A stretch of DNA of 64,000 nt from Bacillus sp. FJAT-49711 (GCF_018343715.1 NZ_JAGYPL010000002.1:814364-878363), one strand, 5' to 3'. Positions 47,061 to 57,694 are shown, counted from the first letter of the stretch. A program made the numbers and translations. The notes: generated from the letters alone by a model not told the origin.

Positions 47061-47828
47061 ATGAAAGTGGACAAGCCTTTAATAAGTTTAATAACTGTCT
47101 CTTATAATAGTGAAAAAACAATTAAAGACACTATTGAATCAGTATTTAATCAAACATATAAAAATATAGAATATATAATTGTAGATGGATTATCTAACGA
47201 CAATACGGTCTCTATTGCAAAAAACTATGAAAAAAGATTTGCGGAAAGAGGTTCTGCATATAAGATATTATCTGAAAAAGATAAAGGGTTGTACGATGCT
47301 ATGAATAAAGGTATAAATCAGGCACAAGGGAAAATTATCGGCATTTTAAACTCTGATGACATTTATATAAATAATCTTGTAATTGAGAAAGTAGTAAATA
47401 AAATGGTTTCTGAAAATGCAGATTGCTTTTACGCAGATTTATTATTTGTAGATGAAAATAACACAAATAGAATAGTGAGAAAATGGAAATCTGGAAAAGG
47501 AGATTTTAGATTTGGTTGGAATCCTCCCCATCCAACCACTTTTATAACTAAAGCTACTTATCAAAAATTTGGGCTATATAAAGTTGAATACAAAATTTCA
47601 TCTGATTATGACATTTTGTATAAAATTATCCATAAAGGGAAAACGAAAACAGTTTATTTGCCAGAATATATTGTGAAAATGCGTAGTGGAGGTAGATCCA
47701 CAAGTGGTTTGAAAAGTAATATTATTGCGAGTAAAGAAATTTATCAAACACTTAAAGAAAATACCCAAAAGTATAAATTGCCTATTATTTTAATTAGGTT
47801 ATTCGTTAAATTAAAACAATTTGTATAA
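47061..47828 (+). CDS. GT2-family glycosyltransferase
   Basis: The product is 255 residues with the GT-A fold start PLISLITVSYNSEKTIKDTI, VFNQTYKNIEYIIVDG, the DKGLYDAMNKGI segment and the metal-binding motif LNSDD. PPHPTTFITKATY and SSDYDIL follow. It resembles WcaA/WbbD-type enzymes that add one sugar of the repeat unit on the cytoplasmic face. ATG 47061 is right after GAGGTG; the longer frame from 46980 lies inside the SDR gene and is rejected. Confidence 0.92.
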   Translation: MKVDKPLISLITVSYNSEKTIKDTIESVFNQTYKNIEYIIVDGLSNDNTVSIAKNYEKRFAERGSAYKILSEKDKGLYDAMNKGINQAQGKIIGILNSDDIYINNLVIEKVVNKMVSENADCFYADLLFVDENNTNRIVRKWKSGKGDFRFGWNPPHPTTFITKATYQKFGLYKVEYKISSDYDILYKIIHKGKTKTVYLPEYIVKMRSGGRSTSGLKSNIIASKEIYQTLKENTQKYKLPIILIRLFVKLKQFV

Positions 47829-47882
47829 AGTAGCTTTTTTGTTCGTATTTTCCTTATAAGAAATAAGGCTATTTTGTAAATA

Positions 47883-47911
47883 TTGTCTAATTTTAATAAT
47901 TATATTAGATA
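47883..47911 (+). promoter_or_regulatory. Candidate promoter of the fcl gene
   Basis: TTGTCT (47883-47888), a 17-base spacer and TAGATA (47906-47911) lie 26 bases before the start. Both hexamers differ from consensus. Confidence 0.4.
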
Positions 47912-47936
47912 ATATATTATGAAAGGAGAGAGTAGG

Positions 47937-48866
47937 ATGCAAAAGGATTCTAGGATTTATATTGCGGGCCATAAAGGATTGGTAGGGTCAGCAATTTTAA
48001 ATAATTTAAAAGAAAAAGGTTATAAAAATCTAATATACAAAACAAGTTCAGAGTTAGATTTAAGAGATTCAAAACAAGTATATAACTTTTTTGAAAATGA
48101 GAATGTTGAATATGTATTTTTGGCTGCTGCAAAAGTCGGCGGTATTGTAGCTAATAATGAATTTCCAGCTGATTTTATTAGGGATAATATACTAATACAA
48201 ACAAATGTAATTGATGCAGCATATAAGTACGATGTAAAAAAACTATTGTTTTTAGGTAGTACTTGTATTTATCCTAAGTTAGCTAATCAGCCATTAAAGG
48301 AGGAATACTTACTTACTGGTGAGTTAGAGCCAACAAATGAACCTTATGCTATAGCAAAAATAGCAGGAATTAAAATGTGTGAATCATATAATCGCCAATA
48401 TAAAACAAATTTCATTTCTGCTATGCCTACAAATCTTTATGGTCCAAATGATAATTTTGATTTGGAAACTTCTCACGTTCTGCCCGCTTTGATTAGAAAA
48501 TTTCATGAGGCTAAGGCAAATGGTAATAGTAAAGTTGAATTATGGGGAACGGGAACGCCTAAAAGAGAATTTCTTCATACCAAAGATTTATCTGATGCAT
48601 GCGTATTTCTAATGGAGAATTATTCAGGAAATGATATTGTAAATGTTGGTGTTGGTCAAGATATATCAATTGCGGAATTAGCAGAAAAAATAAAGAGAAT
48701 TGTTGGTTTTGAAGGTGAAGTAGTTTATGATACTTCAAAGCCTGATGGAACACCTAGAAAATTAGTGGATGTAACAAAAATAAATAAATTAGGTTGGCGT
48801 GCGAAAATTAGCTTAGCGGTAGGCTTAAAAGAAACTTATGGCTGGTTTAAAGATAATTTAAAATAA
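47937..48866 (+). CDS. fcl: GDP-L-fucose synthase
   Basis: The product is about 309 residues, an extended SDR with IYIAGHKGLVGSAI at the N-terminus, LAAAKVGGIVANN, SSTCIYPK-like GSTCIYPKLA, catalytic YAIAK, and NLYGPNDNFDL. It performs the epimerase and reductase steps from GDP-4-keto-6-deoxy-mannose to GDP-L-fucose. Its partner gmd lies 1.5 kb downstream, separated by a dead IS110-type element. AAAGGAG precedes ATG 47937; the frame from 47919 includes that site. Confidence 0.95.
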   Translation: MQKDSRIYIAGHKGLVGSAILNNLKEKGYKNLIYKTSSELDLRDSKQVYNFFENENVEYVFLAAAKVGGIVANNEFPADFIRDNILIQTNVIDAAYKYDVKKLLFLGSTCIYPKLANQPLKEEYLLTGELEPTNEPYAIAKIAGIKMCESYNRQYKTNFISAMPTNLYGPNDNFDLETSHVLPALIRKFHEAKANGNSKVELWGTGTPKREFLHTKDLSDACVFLMENYSGNDIVNVGVGQDISIAELAEKIKRIVGFEGEVVYDTSKPDGTPRKLVDVTKINKLGWRAKISLAVGLKETYGWFKDNLK

Positions 48867-49039
48867 TAAATAACTAAGTCGGAGCCTTCCTGTTAAAAGC
48901 TTTTTGCGGACTTGAACAATAAAGAGCCTTCTCATCTCAGTATGTAGGAGTGTCTTATAACGAAAATTGACCCTAATATAGGATACCTAGGAGGACCAAG
49001 TTAAATTTAATATAAAACAACAAGGTTAACCAAGTCCCT

Positions 49040-50060
49040 GAACAAACGTTTGTGGTTGAAATGGATATCACCAATTATATGCATTTTGCATGTATGTTTG
49101 ATTAACGAGGAATGCTACTGAAAAAGTCATTCCTATACTTATACTACAATCAAGACATAAATTTGAACTCTATTACAAAAAAATTCTTGAGGCCATGCAA
49201 CTATTTAGCAAAAAAATGTCATTATCGCGATTGAATCAAAAGGCAATTATTGTCTTAACCTAGCCTACTCTCCCTATGAATGTGCATCCCTTTTGTAATT
49301 TTTAACAAAGCATTCAAAGAATTGGACTTCGTTTTGCACACCAATAAAGGTGCCAAAGATACATTTGCCATTACGATATTAGTCAAAGATGGGGGATAGT
49401 TACCCGCAGTTCTGAAAGAGATAGAGGTTGAACTACATGCCGGATCAACATCCGGCTGAAGAACTTGGTGAGGGTAAGAACAATATCATTCGTAGGACAG
49501 ATTATTATTTTCCCGGGTTTCCAAGGGGATATCCGTCCTTAGAAAGATTGCCCTTGATGCCTTAGAGTGAACACCATTCCCTAGCGATTTACCTGGAAAA
49601 AAATTGGGGTATCAACCCTTTATTGGCAGGTAGAAGGGATGAAATCCCCCAAATAACTGATGGAAGCGCAGCTTATAGAATTTACCAAAATTTCCATTGG
49701 CCTAAAAGAAGAACAATAAATGGTTAGAACTCCAGACTGTTCCTTGCTTAAGAGGTACCATAATTGTTGATTTATTATCGAGATTGGAAACCTTTTACAT
49801 TATGAATATCCAACCCAACTACTAAAACTATCGGGATTAATGCTATGGGAAAGCTTTTCTGCTCAACATAATGATCAAAAGCATATTTCCAAAAGACAGT
49901 TTCAGGATATTCTCTTTCGCATAAAGGTGCCGATAATTCGGCTAACGAAGCATCTTGTCGACTACATGAATATTGTACAAACAGACCAAACTTTTACGGA
50001 TGAAATAGTCGATTGTAATGTGAAAGACATGGTCTTTGATACTAGGCTAATTATCTAGGA
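49040..50060 (+). mobile_element. Decayed IS110-family transposase
   Basis: Broken frames recover an IS110-type protein in order. VVEMDITNYMHFACMFD (about 49051-49104) corresponds to the DEDD N-terminus. ELDFVLHTNKGAKDTF and ILVKDG follow near 49322-49400. KNNIIRRTDYYFPGFPRGY appears near 49479-49540. An intact piece, 49840-50058, reads MLWESFSAQHNDQKHISKRQ and matches the Transposase_20 C-terminus. Stops and shifts separate the pieces, so the element is inactive. The flanks 48867-49039 and 50061-50395 show no other gene. No terminal repeats are seen, in keeping with the family. Confidence 0.75.
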
Positions 50061-50395
50061 CATTCCCAAGTTCATTGAGGCAAAATAAGTTTATATTCAT
50101 TTAATCGTTAGACGATTGGACAACATGTTGAAGGTGGCATTATTTTTTTATTCGACCACAAGTTCCTATAGGACTTCGTTAGCCTCCTTCTTATGCACAT
50201 ATCATTGCCAAGATACATAGGAGAGTAAGTCAGCATAAGTAACGCAGAGAATCGCTGTCAACCGCACACCAATACTGATAGTTTATAAAGAATAATATAA
50301 TTCCTGGGAATTCATCTGTCGAAAAATACTGTTTTTGATACCTTAATAACAGTTCAAATACTTGATACATCAATATTATAACGGAGGAATAAATA

Positions 50396-51448
50396 ATGAA
50401 AATAGCGTTGATAACGGGAGTTACAGGACAAGATGGATCTTATTTAGCAGAGTTTTTACTACAAAAGAACTATGAAGTACATGGGATAATTCGTCGTAGT
50501 TCATCATATAACCAAGAACGTTTAGAAGGTTTTATAAATAATAAAAATTTTCATTTGCATTACGGTGATGTAACTGATGCCTCGAATATTATTCGTTTAA
50601 TAAATGAAATTAATCCCGATGAGATATATAACTTAGCAGCTCAATCACACGTACGTGTTTCATTTGATATGCCTGAATATACACAAAATGTAGATGCAGC
50701 AGGTACGTTAAATATTTTAGAAGCAGTTCGTATACTAGGATTAGTTGGTAAGACTCGTGTTTATCAAGCCTCCACGTCTGAGTTGTACGGTAAGGTACAA
50801 GAAGTACCGCAGAAAGAAACAACACCTTTTTATCCAAGATCTCCATATGGGGTAGCAAAAATTTATGGTTTTTGGATTACAAAAAATTATCGGGAATCTT
50901 ATAATATGTTTGCTGTAAATGGGATACTTTTTAATCATGAGTCTGAACGCCGTGGTGAAACCTTTGTAACAAGAAAAATAACCCTAGCTGCTGCTAGAAT
51001 TGCTCAAGGAAAACAGGAAAGATTATGTTTAGGAAACTTAAATACTAAAAGAGATTGGGGCTATGCTAAAGATTATGTTGAGTGTATGTGGCTTATGCTA
51101 CAACATGAAAAACCAGAAGACTTTGTTATTGCTACTGGAGAAATGCATACTGTTCGTGAATTTGTGGAATTAGCATTTAAGCAAGTTGGAATTGAAGTGG
51201 AATGGTTTGGAACCGGTGTGGAAGAAAAGGGAAGAGATAAGAAAACTGGAAAAATAATTGTGGAAGTTGACGCGAGTTTTTTCCGTCCTGCTGAGGTAGA
51301 TCAATTATTAGGAGATCCAACGAAAGCAAAAACTTTACTTGGATGGTTACCAACGAAAACTTCTTTTGAAAAACTAGTAAGTATTATGGTAGAGGCTGAT
51401 ATGAAAAAAGTTGAAAAAGAAGAAGGGATAAGGAAGTCTTTTGACTAA
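50396..51448 (+). CDS. gmd: GDP-mannose 4,6-dehydratase
   Basis: The product is 350 residues, normal length. It has [28 protein letters not shown], the YNLAAQSHV segment and catalytic YGVAK, with [16 protein letters not shown] near the middle, a hallmark of Gmd. It makes GDP-4-keto-6-deoxy-mannose for Fcl. GGAGG precedes the ATG. The next gene, manC, provides GDP-mannose. Confidence 0.97.
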   Translation: MKIALITGVTGQDGSYLAEFLLQKNYEVHGIIRRSSSYNQERLEGFINNKNFHLHYGDVTDASNIIRLINEINPDEIYNLAAQSHVRVSFDMPEYTQNVDAAGTLNILEAVRILGLVGKTRVYQASTSELYGKVQEVPQKETTPFYPRSPYGVAKIYGFWITKNYRESYNMFAVNGILFNHESERRGETFVTRKITLAAARIAQGKQERLCLGNLNTKRDWGYAKDYVECMWLMLQHEKPEDFVIATGEMHTVREFVELAFKQVGIEVEWFGTGVEEKGRDKKTGKIIVEVDASFFRPAEVDQLLGDPTKAKTLLGWLPTKTSFEKLVSIMVEADMKKVEKEEGIRKSFD

Positions 51449-51482
51449 GGTGGAGATATATCAATAAAAGGGGGGAGCCATC

Positions 51483-52874
51483 TTGAAGTTAGTATTACTT
51501 TCAGGAGGGTCAGGGAAACGCCTTTGGCCATTATCGAACGATTCTCGGTCAAAGCAATTTTTGAAGGTATTAGAAGGCGATAATGGGGAAAAACAGTCCA
51601 TGCTTCAAAGAGTGTGGAAGCAGTTAAATTCAGTGAACCTTTCTGATGAGACAATAATTGCAACTTCGAAGCTGCAAAAAGACATTATTCAAAGTCAAAT
51701 TGGGACGGATGTGCCACTAATTACTGAACCGGAAAGACGGGACACTTTTCCAGCAATAGCTCTTGCTGTTTCATATTTATATTCAGTTGAAAAAGTCTCA
51801 GATGATGAAGTAATTTCAATACTTCCTGTAGACCCTTATGTAGAAAATAGTTTTTTTGAAAAAGTTAAAGAGTTAGAGGGGATTTTTCGTAAGTCTGACT
51901 GTGATTTAGCTTTAATTGGAGTAAATCCTACTTACCCATCTTCAAAATATGGTTATATTGTGCAAGACAAAGATAGTAATACGGGACAAACAGAATACTA
52001 TAATGTCAGCCATTTTACTGAAAAGCCTACCGAGGAGGAAGCTAAAAATCTTATCAGTATGAATGCTCTTTGGAACTGTGGTGTGTTTGCTTTTAAATCG
52101 AAGTATGTAATTGATATTTTAATAGAAAAAGGTTTGCCAACTGATTTTGAAACATTGTTAAATCAATATGACACATTACCAAGTATAAGCTTCGATTACG
52201 AAGTCGTTGAGAAGGCTAATCGCATAATTGTACTACCTTATAGTGGGAAGTGGAAAGACTTAGGAACTTGGAATACACTTACCGAGGAAACGGCATCTAA
52301 TCAGATCGGAAGTGGAATTATATCTGAGGACGCAGTAAATACCCATTTAGTGAACGAGCTTTCTATACCTATTACTATATTAGGTATTCAAAATGCGGTA
52401 ATAGCTGCTAGTCCAGATGGTATTTTAGTAACGGACAAATCCGCTAGTCCAAGGATAAAAGACTTTATTAAAGTGTTTGATAACCGCCTACCAATGTATG
52501 AAGAGCGGCTTTGGGGTTGGTCGAGAGTACTAGACTATGAGAAATATACCAATGGTAACGAAATGATTACGAAGCGTATTTGTATTCATAGAGGGAAGAA
52601 TTCAAGCTATCATTCTCACCTTTATCGAGATGAAGTATGGACAATCGTGAAGGGGGAAGGAGAGCTTGCCTTAGAGGGGAATATTACAAAAGTAAAAGCT
52701 GGGGATAATATTCATCTTCCTGCAAATAAGAAGCATGGTATAAGAGCAATTACAGACTTGGAATTTATTGAAGTTCAGACCGGGAATGGACTAAGTGATG
52801 ATGACTTTAGTAGATTATATTTTGATTGGGATGAGATGCTAAACTCTTTCAAGAAATCTAAAGTTATTTTATAA
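51483..52874 (+). CDS. manC: Mannose-1-phosphate guanylyltransferase (type II, with cupin domain)
   Basis: The product is 463 residues. The N-terminal nucleotidyltransferase domain shows LLSGGSGKRLWPLSNDSRSK with QFLKV, EPERRDTFPA and GYIVQ and FTEKP elements. The C-terminal ~120 residues form a mannose-6-phosphate isomerase-type cupin: YHSHLYRDEVWTIVKGEG. It should make GDP-mannose from GTP and mannose-1-phosphate, and may also isomerise fructose-6-phosphate. The start is TTG 51483 with a strong AAAGGGGGGAG upstream. Confidence 0.94.
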   Translation: MKLVLLSGGSGKRLWPLSNDSRSKQFLKVLEGDNGEKQSMLQRVWKQLNSVNLSDETIIATSKLQKDIIQSQIGTDVPLITEPERRDTFPAIALAVSYLYSVEKVSDDEVISILPVDPYVENSFFEKVKELEGIFRKSDCDLALIGVNPTYPSSKYGYIVQDKDSNTGQTEYYNVSHFTEKPTEEEAKNLISMNALWNCGVFAFKSKYVIDILIEKGLPTDFETLLNQYDTLPSISFDYEVVEKANRIIVLPYSGKWKDLGTWNTLTEETASNQIGSGIISEDAVNTHLVNELSIPITILGIQNAVIAASPDGILVTDKSASPRIKDFIKVFDNRLPMYEERLWGWSRVLDYEKYTNGNEMITKRICIHRGKNSSYHSHLYRDEVWTIVKGEGELALEGNITKVKAGDNIHLPANKKHGIRAITDLEFIEVQTGNGLSDDDFSRLYFDWDEMLNSFKKSKVIL

Positions 52875-52887
52875 AAAGTAATGATAT

Positions 52888-52921
52888 AAAAAGTTAAAAA
52901 GTAAGAAATTTGACTTTTTTA
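52888..52921 (+). terminator. Probable terminator after manC
   Basis: AAAAAGTTAA (52888-52897) can pair with TTGACTTTTT (52910-52919) with one G-U pair and a 12-nt loop; the right arm ends in Ts. Confidence 0.55.
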
Positions 52922-52992
52922 TCGATTAATTAAGGTTTCTAGGATTCAGTTGTCATCTAAGAAGCGATTAAATGAAGTTTGGAGGAAGTAGT

Positions 52993-54144
52993 ATGAAGAT
53001 TGTTCATCTATGTCTAGCAAATTTTTTTATTGATAATTATGGTTACCAGGAAAATATGTTGACAGCTCAAAACAAAATGGATGGACATGATGTACGAGTA
53101 TTAGCATCTACAGAAACGTTTATTAATAATAAACAGCTTGGTTATATTGAACCGAGTGAATATTTGAATGAAAATGGTATAAAAATTACAAGGATACCAT
53201 ACAGAAAGTTTTTACCTCACAAATTGATGGTTAAATTGAGGATCTATCCAAGGGTTTATCAATTTTTAGATAAAGAAAAGCCAGATGTTATACTATTTCA
53301 TAATCCCCAATCATGGGAATTATGGACGGTAGCTAAATATAAAAAGAAGAATCCCCACGTTAAATTATACGTAGATAATCATGCAGATGAAGGAAACAGT
53401 GCCAAAGGATTTGTTTCTAAAAATATCCTTCATAAATTTTATTATAAGTATATCGTGCAAAAAGCTTTACCTTATATCGATCTATTCCTATATGTCACTA
53501 TCGAACGGAAGCATTTTCTTGAGAAGTATTACCAAGTTCCTGATGAGAAGATGGAGTTTTATCCATTAGGTGGAACTATAATTGAAGATAAAAAAAGATT
53601 GGAATACAGAGACGAAATAAGAGAAGCATTAAGTTTTTCAGATGATCAAATAGTCTTCATCCATGCTGGGAAAATGGACAGGTTAAAAAAGACGAAGGAC
53701 CTCATCATCAATTTTATGAAAATTAAAGACTGTAGATTAAGGCTATTAATAGCAGGATCCTTCACGGATGATGTAAAAGTACAGGTAGAGGAGTTAATTA
53801 ATCAAGATGATCGCATTGTATCTCTCGGTTGGAAAACCCCTGATGAGCTGACCAAATACTTCTGTGCTTCTGATCTATATGTGCAACCTGGTAGTCATAC
53901 AGTTTTAATGGAACATGCCACATGCTGTTCCCTTCCAGTTGTTGTGGCGGACTTAGAAAGCTATAAATTCTTATTAAAATATAGTAAACATTCATGGATT
54001 ATTAGTAAAGTAAATGAATTAGAACAAATATTCACCGAAATTAGTAAAACACCTGCAATACTAACAAGCATGTCTAAAAGTGCAAACGACTTTGCACGGC
54101 AAACGCTGGATTATAAGAAGCTTGCTTCAAAATTGTATAGGTAA
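52993..54144 (+). CDS. GT4-family glycosyltransferase
   Basis: The product is 383 residues, a GT-B enzyme. KIVHLCLANFFIDNYGYQEN starts the first half. FIHAGKMDRLKKTKDLI opens the second half, and ASDLYVQPGSHTVLMEHATC stands where the EX7E motif is expected; it is poorly conserved (no clear first Glu). It likely adds one sugar of the exopolysaccharide repeat unit. ATG 52993 follows GGAGGAAGTAGT. The frame from 52972 includes this site. It is followed after 13 bases by the dehydrogenase gene. Confidence 0.85.
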   Translation: MKIVHLCLANFFIDNYGYQENMLTAQNKMDGHDVRVLASTETFINNKQLGYIEPSEYLNENGIKITRIPYRKFLPHKLMVKLRIYPRVYQFLDKEKPDVILFHNPQSWELWTVAKYKKKNPHVKLYVDNHADEGNSAKGFVSKNILHKFYYKYIVQKALPYIDLFLYVTIERKHFLEKYYQVPDEKMEFYPLGGTIIEDKKRLEYRDEIREALSFSDDQIVFIHAGKMDRLKKTKDLIINFMKIKDCRLRLLIAGSFTDDVKVQVEELINQDDRIVSLGWKTPDELTKYFCASDLYVQPGSHTVLMEHATCCSLPVVVADLESYKFLLKYSKHSWIISKVNELEQIFTEISKTPAILTSMSKSANDFARQTLDYKKLASKLYR

Positions 54145-54157
54145 AGGAAGATGGTTT

Positions 54158-55477
54158 ATGAACTTATATAAAAATATACTAGATAAAAAAGAAAGTATAT
54201 CAATCGTTGGGCTAGGCTATGTGGGTATGCCTATTGCAGTTGCATTTGCAGAAAAAATAAATGTAATAGGTTTTGATATAAATGAAGAAAAAGTGGAAAA
54301 GTATAAGGCGGGATATGATCCAACCCAAGAGGTAGGCGATGAAGTAATAAAAAATAGTAAGGTGTTTTTTACTTCAGATGAAAAGGAGCTGAAGAAAGCC
54401 AAGTTTCATATTATTGCAGTTCCAACTCCAATTAATAGTGATAAAACACCAAACTTAAGCCCTGTGGAGAGTGCAACTGAAATGATAGGTCGCAACTTAA
54501 CGAAAGGGTCCATTGTTGTCTTCGAATCAACAGTTTATCCAGGTGTTACCGAAGATGTATGTATACCGATTTTGGAGAAGGTTTCTGGTTTAACTTGTGG
54601 TTTAGATTTTAAAGTTGGTTATTCCCCAGAGAGAATCAACCCAGGAGATAAAATTCATCGTTTAGAAAATATCACAAAAATAGTATCTGGAATGGATGAG
54701 GAATCACTGGATATTATAGCTAAAGTATATGAATTAGTAGTAGAAGTTGGGGTACACAAAGCTTCTTCTATTAAAGTAGCAGAGGCTGCAAAAGTAGTAG
54801 AAAATAGCCAAAGAGATATTAATATTGCATTCATGAATGAATTAGCGATCGTATTTGACAAAATGGGCATTGACACCAATGAAGTGGTTGAAGCAATGAA
54901 CACGAAATGGAATGCACTTGGCTTCTACCCTGGTTTAGTGGGTGGACATTGTATTGGTGTAGACCCTTATTATTTCTTATATGAAGCCGAGAAATTAGGA
55001 TACCACTCACAAATTATCTTGTCTGGAAGAAAAATTAATGATTCAATGGGTGCCTTTATTGGAGATGCTATCATTAAAAAGCTGGTAACTATGAATAAAA
55101 GAGTAAAAAAAGCACGGGTTGTAATTATGGGTATGACATTTAAAGAAAATTGCCCTGACACGCGTAATTCGAAAGTAATAGATATTATTACAAGACTTAA
55201 AGAATATGAAATACAACCCATAATTGTAGATTCACATGCAGATCCAGCAGTATCTTATGAGGAGTATGGTGTTGATATTGTTAATTTGCAAGAAGTTGAT
55301 AATGCGGATTGTATCGTATTTGCAGTGGCACATCATGAGTTTAAAGCCATGACTTTATCACAAATCAACGAGTACTTTATTGATGCACCAAATAGTGAAA
55401 AATTACTTGTTGATGTAAAGAGTATTTTAAATAAAGAAGAGGTTCTTTCTTCGGGATATCAATATTGGAATCTCTAG
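54158..55477 (+). CDS. UDP-N-acetylhexosamine 6-dehydrogenase (WbpO/TviB/CapL-like)
   Basis: The product is 439 residues. SIVGLGYVGMPIAVAFAE binds NAD; VPTPINSDKTPNLSPV, ESTVYPGVTED and the GYSPERINPGD segment identify the UDP-glucose/GDP-mannose dehydrogenase superfamily, and the latter points to the HexNAc branch. Catalytic Cys265 lies in GGHCIGVDPYY. The product is probably a UDP-HexNAc uronic acid (GlcNAcA or GalNAcA). ATG 54158 has AAAGGAAG upstream; the longer frame from 54080 overlaps the GT4 gene and is rejected. Confidence 0.92.
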   Translation: MNLYKNILDKKESISIVGLGYVGMPIAVAFAEKINVIGFDINEEKVEKYKAGYDPTQEVGDEVIKNSKVFFTSDEKELKKAKFHIIAVPTPINSDKTPNLSPVESATEMIGRNLTKGSIVVFESTVYPGVTEDVCIPILEKVSGLTCGLDFKVGYSPERINPGDKIHRLENITKIVSGMDEESLDIIAKVYELVVEVGVHKASSIKVAEAAKVVENSQRDINIAFMNELAIVFDKMGIDTNEVVEAMNTKWNALGFYPGLVGGHCIGVDPYYFLYEAEKLGYHSQIILSGRKINDSMGAFIGDAIIKKLVTMNKRVKKARVVIMGMTFKENCPDTRNSKVIDIITRLKEYEIQPIIVDSHADPAVSYEEYGVDIVNLQEVDNADCIVFAVAHHEFKAMTLSQINEYFIDAPNSEKLLVDVKSILNKEEVLSSGYQYWNL

Positions 55478-55632
55478 GTCGCACAACTATATATTTCATT
55501 GGAATGAAATAAGTAGTAAATAATTATTACATTTCTCTCTAGTATATGTTTTAGAATGAAATAGATTGAATCTTTCAAAGTAATATTGGAGGTGAATTTA
55601 TTTCATGGAGGAATAATTTATAGGAGATTCAG

Positions 55633-56862
55633 ATGAAAATTTCTAACACAATAACTAAATTTCCGTTAATTACAATTTTATTAATTATTATTTCATTCCC
55701 CGTCAATTATAATTTAGGTTTTGGTATAAGATTTGTCGACATAATAGTAATTACATTTATTGCTATTATTTTATTCACAAGTAACTTCCACAAGCTTTCT
55801 CATACCTTTATATACTTATATATATTTCTTTTATTATACCTACTTAGTATGGGCTATGGTATTATTTTCATTGGCATTGAATCCAGTTCAAACTTTTTTT
55901 TCATTTATAAATATATGCTTCCCTTTCTTCTTGCATATTCTTTATTGAAAGTGAAGTTGGAGGAGCAACAAATCTATCGGCTCATTAAATGGTTTTTCTT
56001 AATATTTTTCCTTTTAATCATCTATACTTATTTATATGTATTAGTTTTTTCAGGTGAAGGTAGACCTTCTTTTCCGTTCTCTAATGATATGACTTGGGGT
56101 GTTGATGCCCACTTATTTAGTGCATATTTATCAAATAGTTTATTGGCGTTCATCATGTTTGCAACCTATAAGTATAAGTTAAGTTATACCAAAAGACTTA
56201 TTATCTTTTCTGCTTCTTTTGGAGCGTTATTATTAACTGGTTCAAGAACGGGAATATTAACATTAGCTATTGTTATGGTTGTTATACTTATTACTTATTT
56301 TTTTAAAAGCTTTAAAATCGGTTTAATTAAGTACCGAACGATATTTTTTGTCCTAACTTTAATACTTTTAATCCCAGTTGCTGTCTATAGTTATGATTTA
56401 GTAAACCAACAAGATAATTATAAGGAAAATTTGATAAATAGAGCATTAAATTTTAATTTAGCTGAAGATCAAAGTAGTTTGAGCAGACTAAACAAAGCTA
56501 GAATGGGCCTTGAATTAGTTAATAAGGAATTAATATTTATTGGTGTAGGTATGCAAAGTACCGAGATGGTATGGTTTGATAATTCTATTGCTAATATTGT
56601 TGTTTCATCTGGGTATCTCGGTCTAATCGCCTTTATTTTTATTATAGTCTCTTTTATAAAGAACACGTATAAAGTGGCAGTAAGACATGATAGATTAAGG
56701 GAATTTAATGTTTTTTTTGTTGTATTTACCCACTATATTCTTGTTAACATGATTACAGAATATTTTTTAGTTTCGAGAAGCATTGTTCCATTTATTGTAT
56801 TTATAATCTTAATAATAAAAGTTATAAATATTCCAAAGTTTGAACAGCAAGTAAGTGAGTAA
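55633..56862 (+). CDS. wzy: O-antigen ligase/polymerase-like membrane protein (Wzy)
   Basis: The product is 409 residues, hydrophobic throughout with about ten membrane helices and one larger outside loop. LLTGSRTGILTLAIVM matches the short conserved block of the Wzy/WaaL family. It should join lipid-linked repeat units outside the membrane. TAGGAG precedes the ATG. It is followed by an overlapping acyltransferase frame and Wzx, the usual Wzy-dependent set with YwqC. Confidence 0.88.
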   Translation: MKISNTITKFPLITILLIIISFPVNYNLGFGIRFVDIIVITFIAIILFTSNFHKLSHTFIYLYIFLLLYLLSMGYGIIFIGIESSSNFFFIYKYMLPFLLAYSLLKVKLEEQQIYRLIKWFFLIFFLLIIYTYLYVLVFSGEGRPSFPFSNDMTWGVDAHLFSAYLSNSLLAFIMFATYKYKLSYTKRLIIFSASFGALLLTGSRTGILTLAIVMVVILITYFFKSFKIGLIKYRTIFFVLTLILLIPVAVYSYDLVNQQDNYKENLINRALNFNLAEDQSSLSRLNKARMGLELVNKELIFIGVGMQSTEMVWFDNSIANIVVSSGYLGLIAFIFIIVSFIKNTYKVAVRHDRLREFNVFFVVFTHYILVNMITEYFLVSRSIVPFIVFIILIIKVINIPKFEQQVSE

Positions 56863-56914
56863 ATTCAATTTAATATTTTTTAGAGGTCTACCTACAAAAA
56901 GGGGATATAATACA

Positions 56915-57655
56915 GTGGGAATAAAAAGCTTGATAAAAAAGTTTGTTAGTTTATTCTATGCTCTCATTAGGAAAGATTTACTTCTAGATTGGAAAAGTGA
57001 AATAAATCCTAATGTTTATAAGCACTTAAAGGGTTCTACCAAGTACAAAATATCAGTGAGCAATTCTGTTTTATCAGGAAATATCAAGGCAGGCAGAGGT
57101 TCAAAGTTCTTAAATGTTACCTGTTACGGAAATGTCAGGTTAGGGGATTTTGTATCAGTGAATGGTCCTGGCACAAGATTATCGTCAAGGATAAAAGGAA
57201 TAGAAATTGGGAGTTACTCTTCCATTGCATCTAATGTAGTGTTACAAGAGGATTATCATCGAACAGATAAGGTATCATCATATTTTATGAACAATAATTT
57301 ATTTAATAAAGGGATAGAAAAGGACATTTATTCAAAGGGAAAAATAGTAATAGAAGAGGACGTTTGGATAGGTTCTAGTTCCGTTGTATTGTCTGGAGTT
57401 AGGATTGGAAGAGGGAGTGTGATCGGTGCTGGAAGCATCGTAACTAAAGATATTCCAAGGTATTCCATTGTTGCTGGAAATCCAGCGAGAGTTTTAAAGA
57501 AAAGATTCGAAGATCATATTATAGATGCTTTGGAAGAATGCAAGTGGTGGGAATTAGAACCATCAGAAATGGAAAAAATAGAAGCGTTTTTTAATGCAAA
57601 TCTTCATGAGATAAAGAGTAAGGAAGACGTTTTATCCTTATTAAATAAATTATAG
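56915..57655 (+). CDS. Left-handed beta-helix acyltransferase (CatB/LbH type)
   Basis: The product is about 246 residues. After an N-terminal hydrophobic segment (LIKKFVSLFYALI) come hexapeptide repeats: IEIGSYSSIASNVVL, then IVIEEDVWIGSSSVVLSGV, IGRGSVIGAGSIVTKDI and VAGNPARVLKKR, the typical end of acetyltransferases. It may O-acetylate a sugar of the repeat unit. GTG 56915, nine bases after AAAAAGGGG, is preferred to GTG 56855, which overlaps the wzy end and has no binding site. Confidence 0.85.
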   Translation: MGIKSLIKKFVSLFYALIRKDLLLDWKSEINPNVYKHLKGSTKYKISVSNSVLSGNIKAGRGSKFLNVTCYGNVRLGDFVSVNGPGTRLSSRIKGIEIGSYSSIASNVVLQEDYHRTDKVSSYFMNNNLFNKGIEKDIYSKGKIVIEEDVWIGSSSVVLSGVRIGRGSVIGAGSIVTKDIPRYSIVAGNPARVLKKRFEDHIIDALEECKWWELEPSEMEKIEAFFNANLHEIKSKEDVLSLLNKL

Positions 57656-57694
57656 CTATATCTATTGAGTATGAAGAAGAGGAGATTCAAGTTA

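Noticed and set aside
55492-55511. Perfect 9-bp inverted repeat TATTTCATT-GG-AATGAAATA
   Set aside because: No T-run follows and the two-base loop is too tight for a normal terminator; in an A+T-rich spacer it may be chance.
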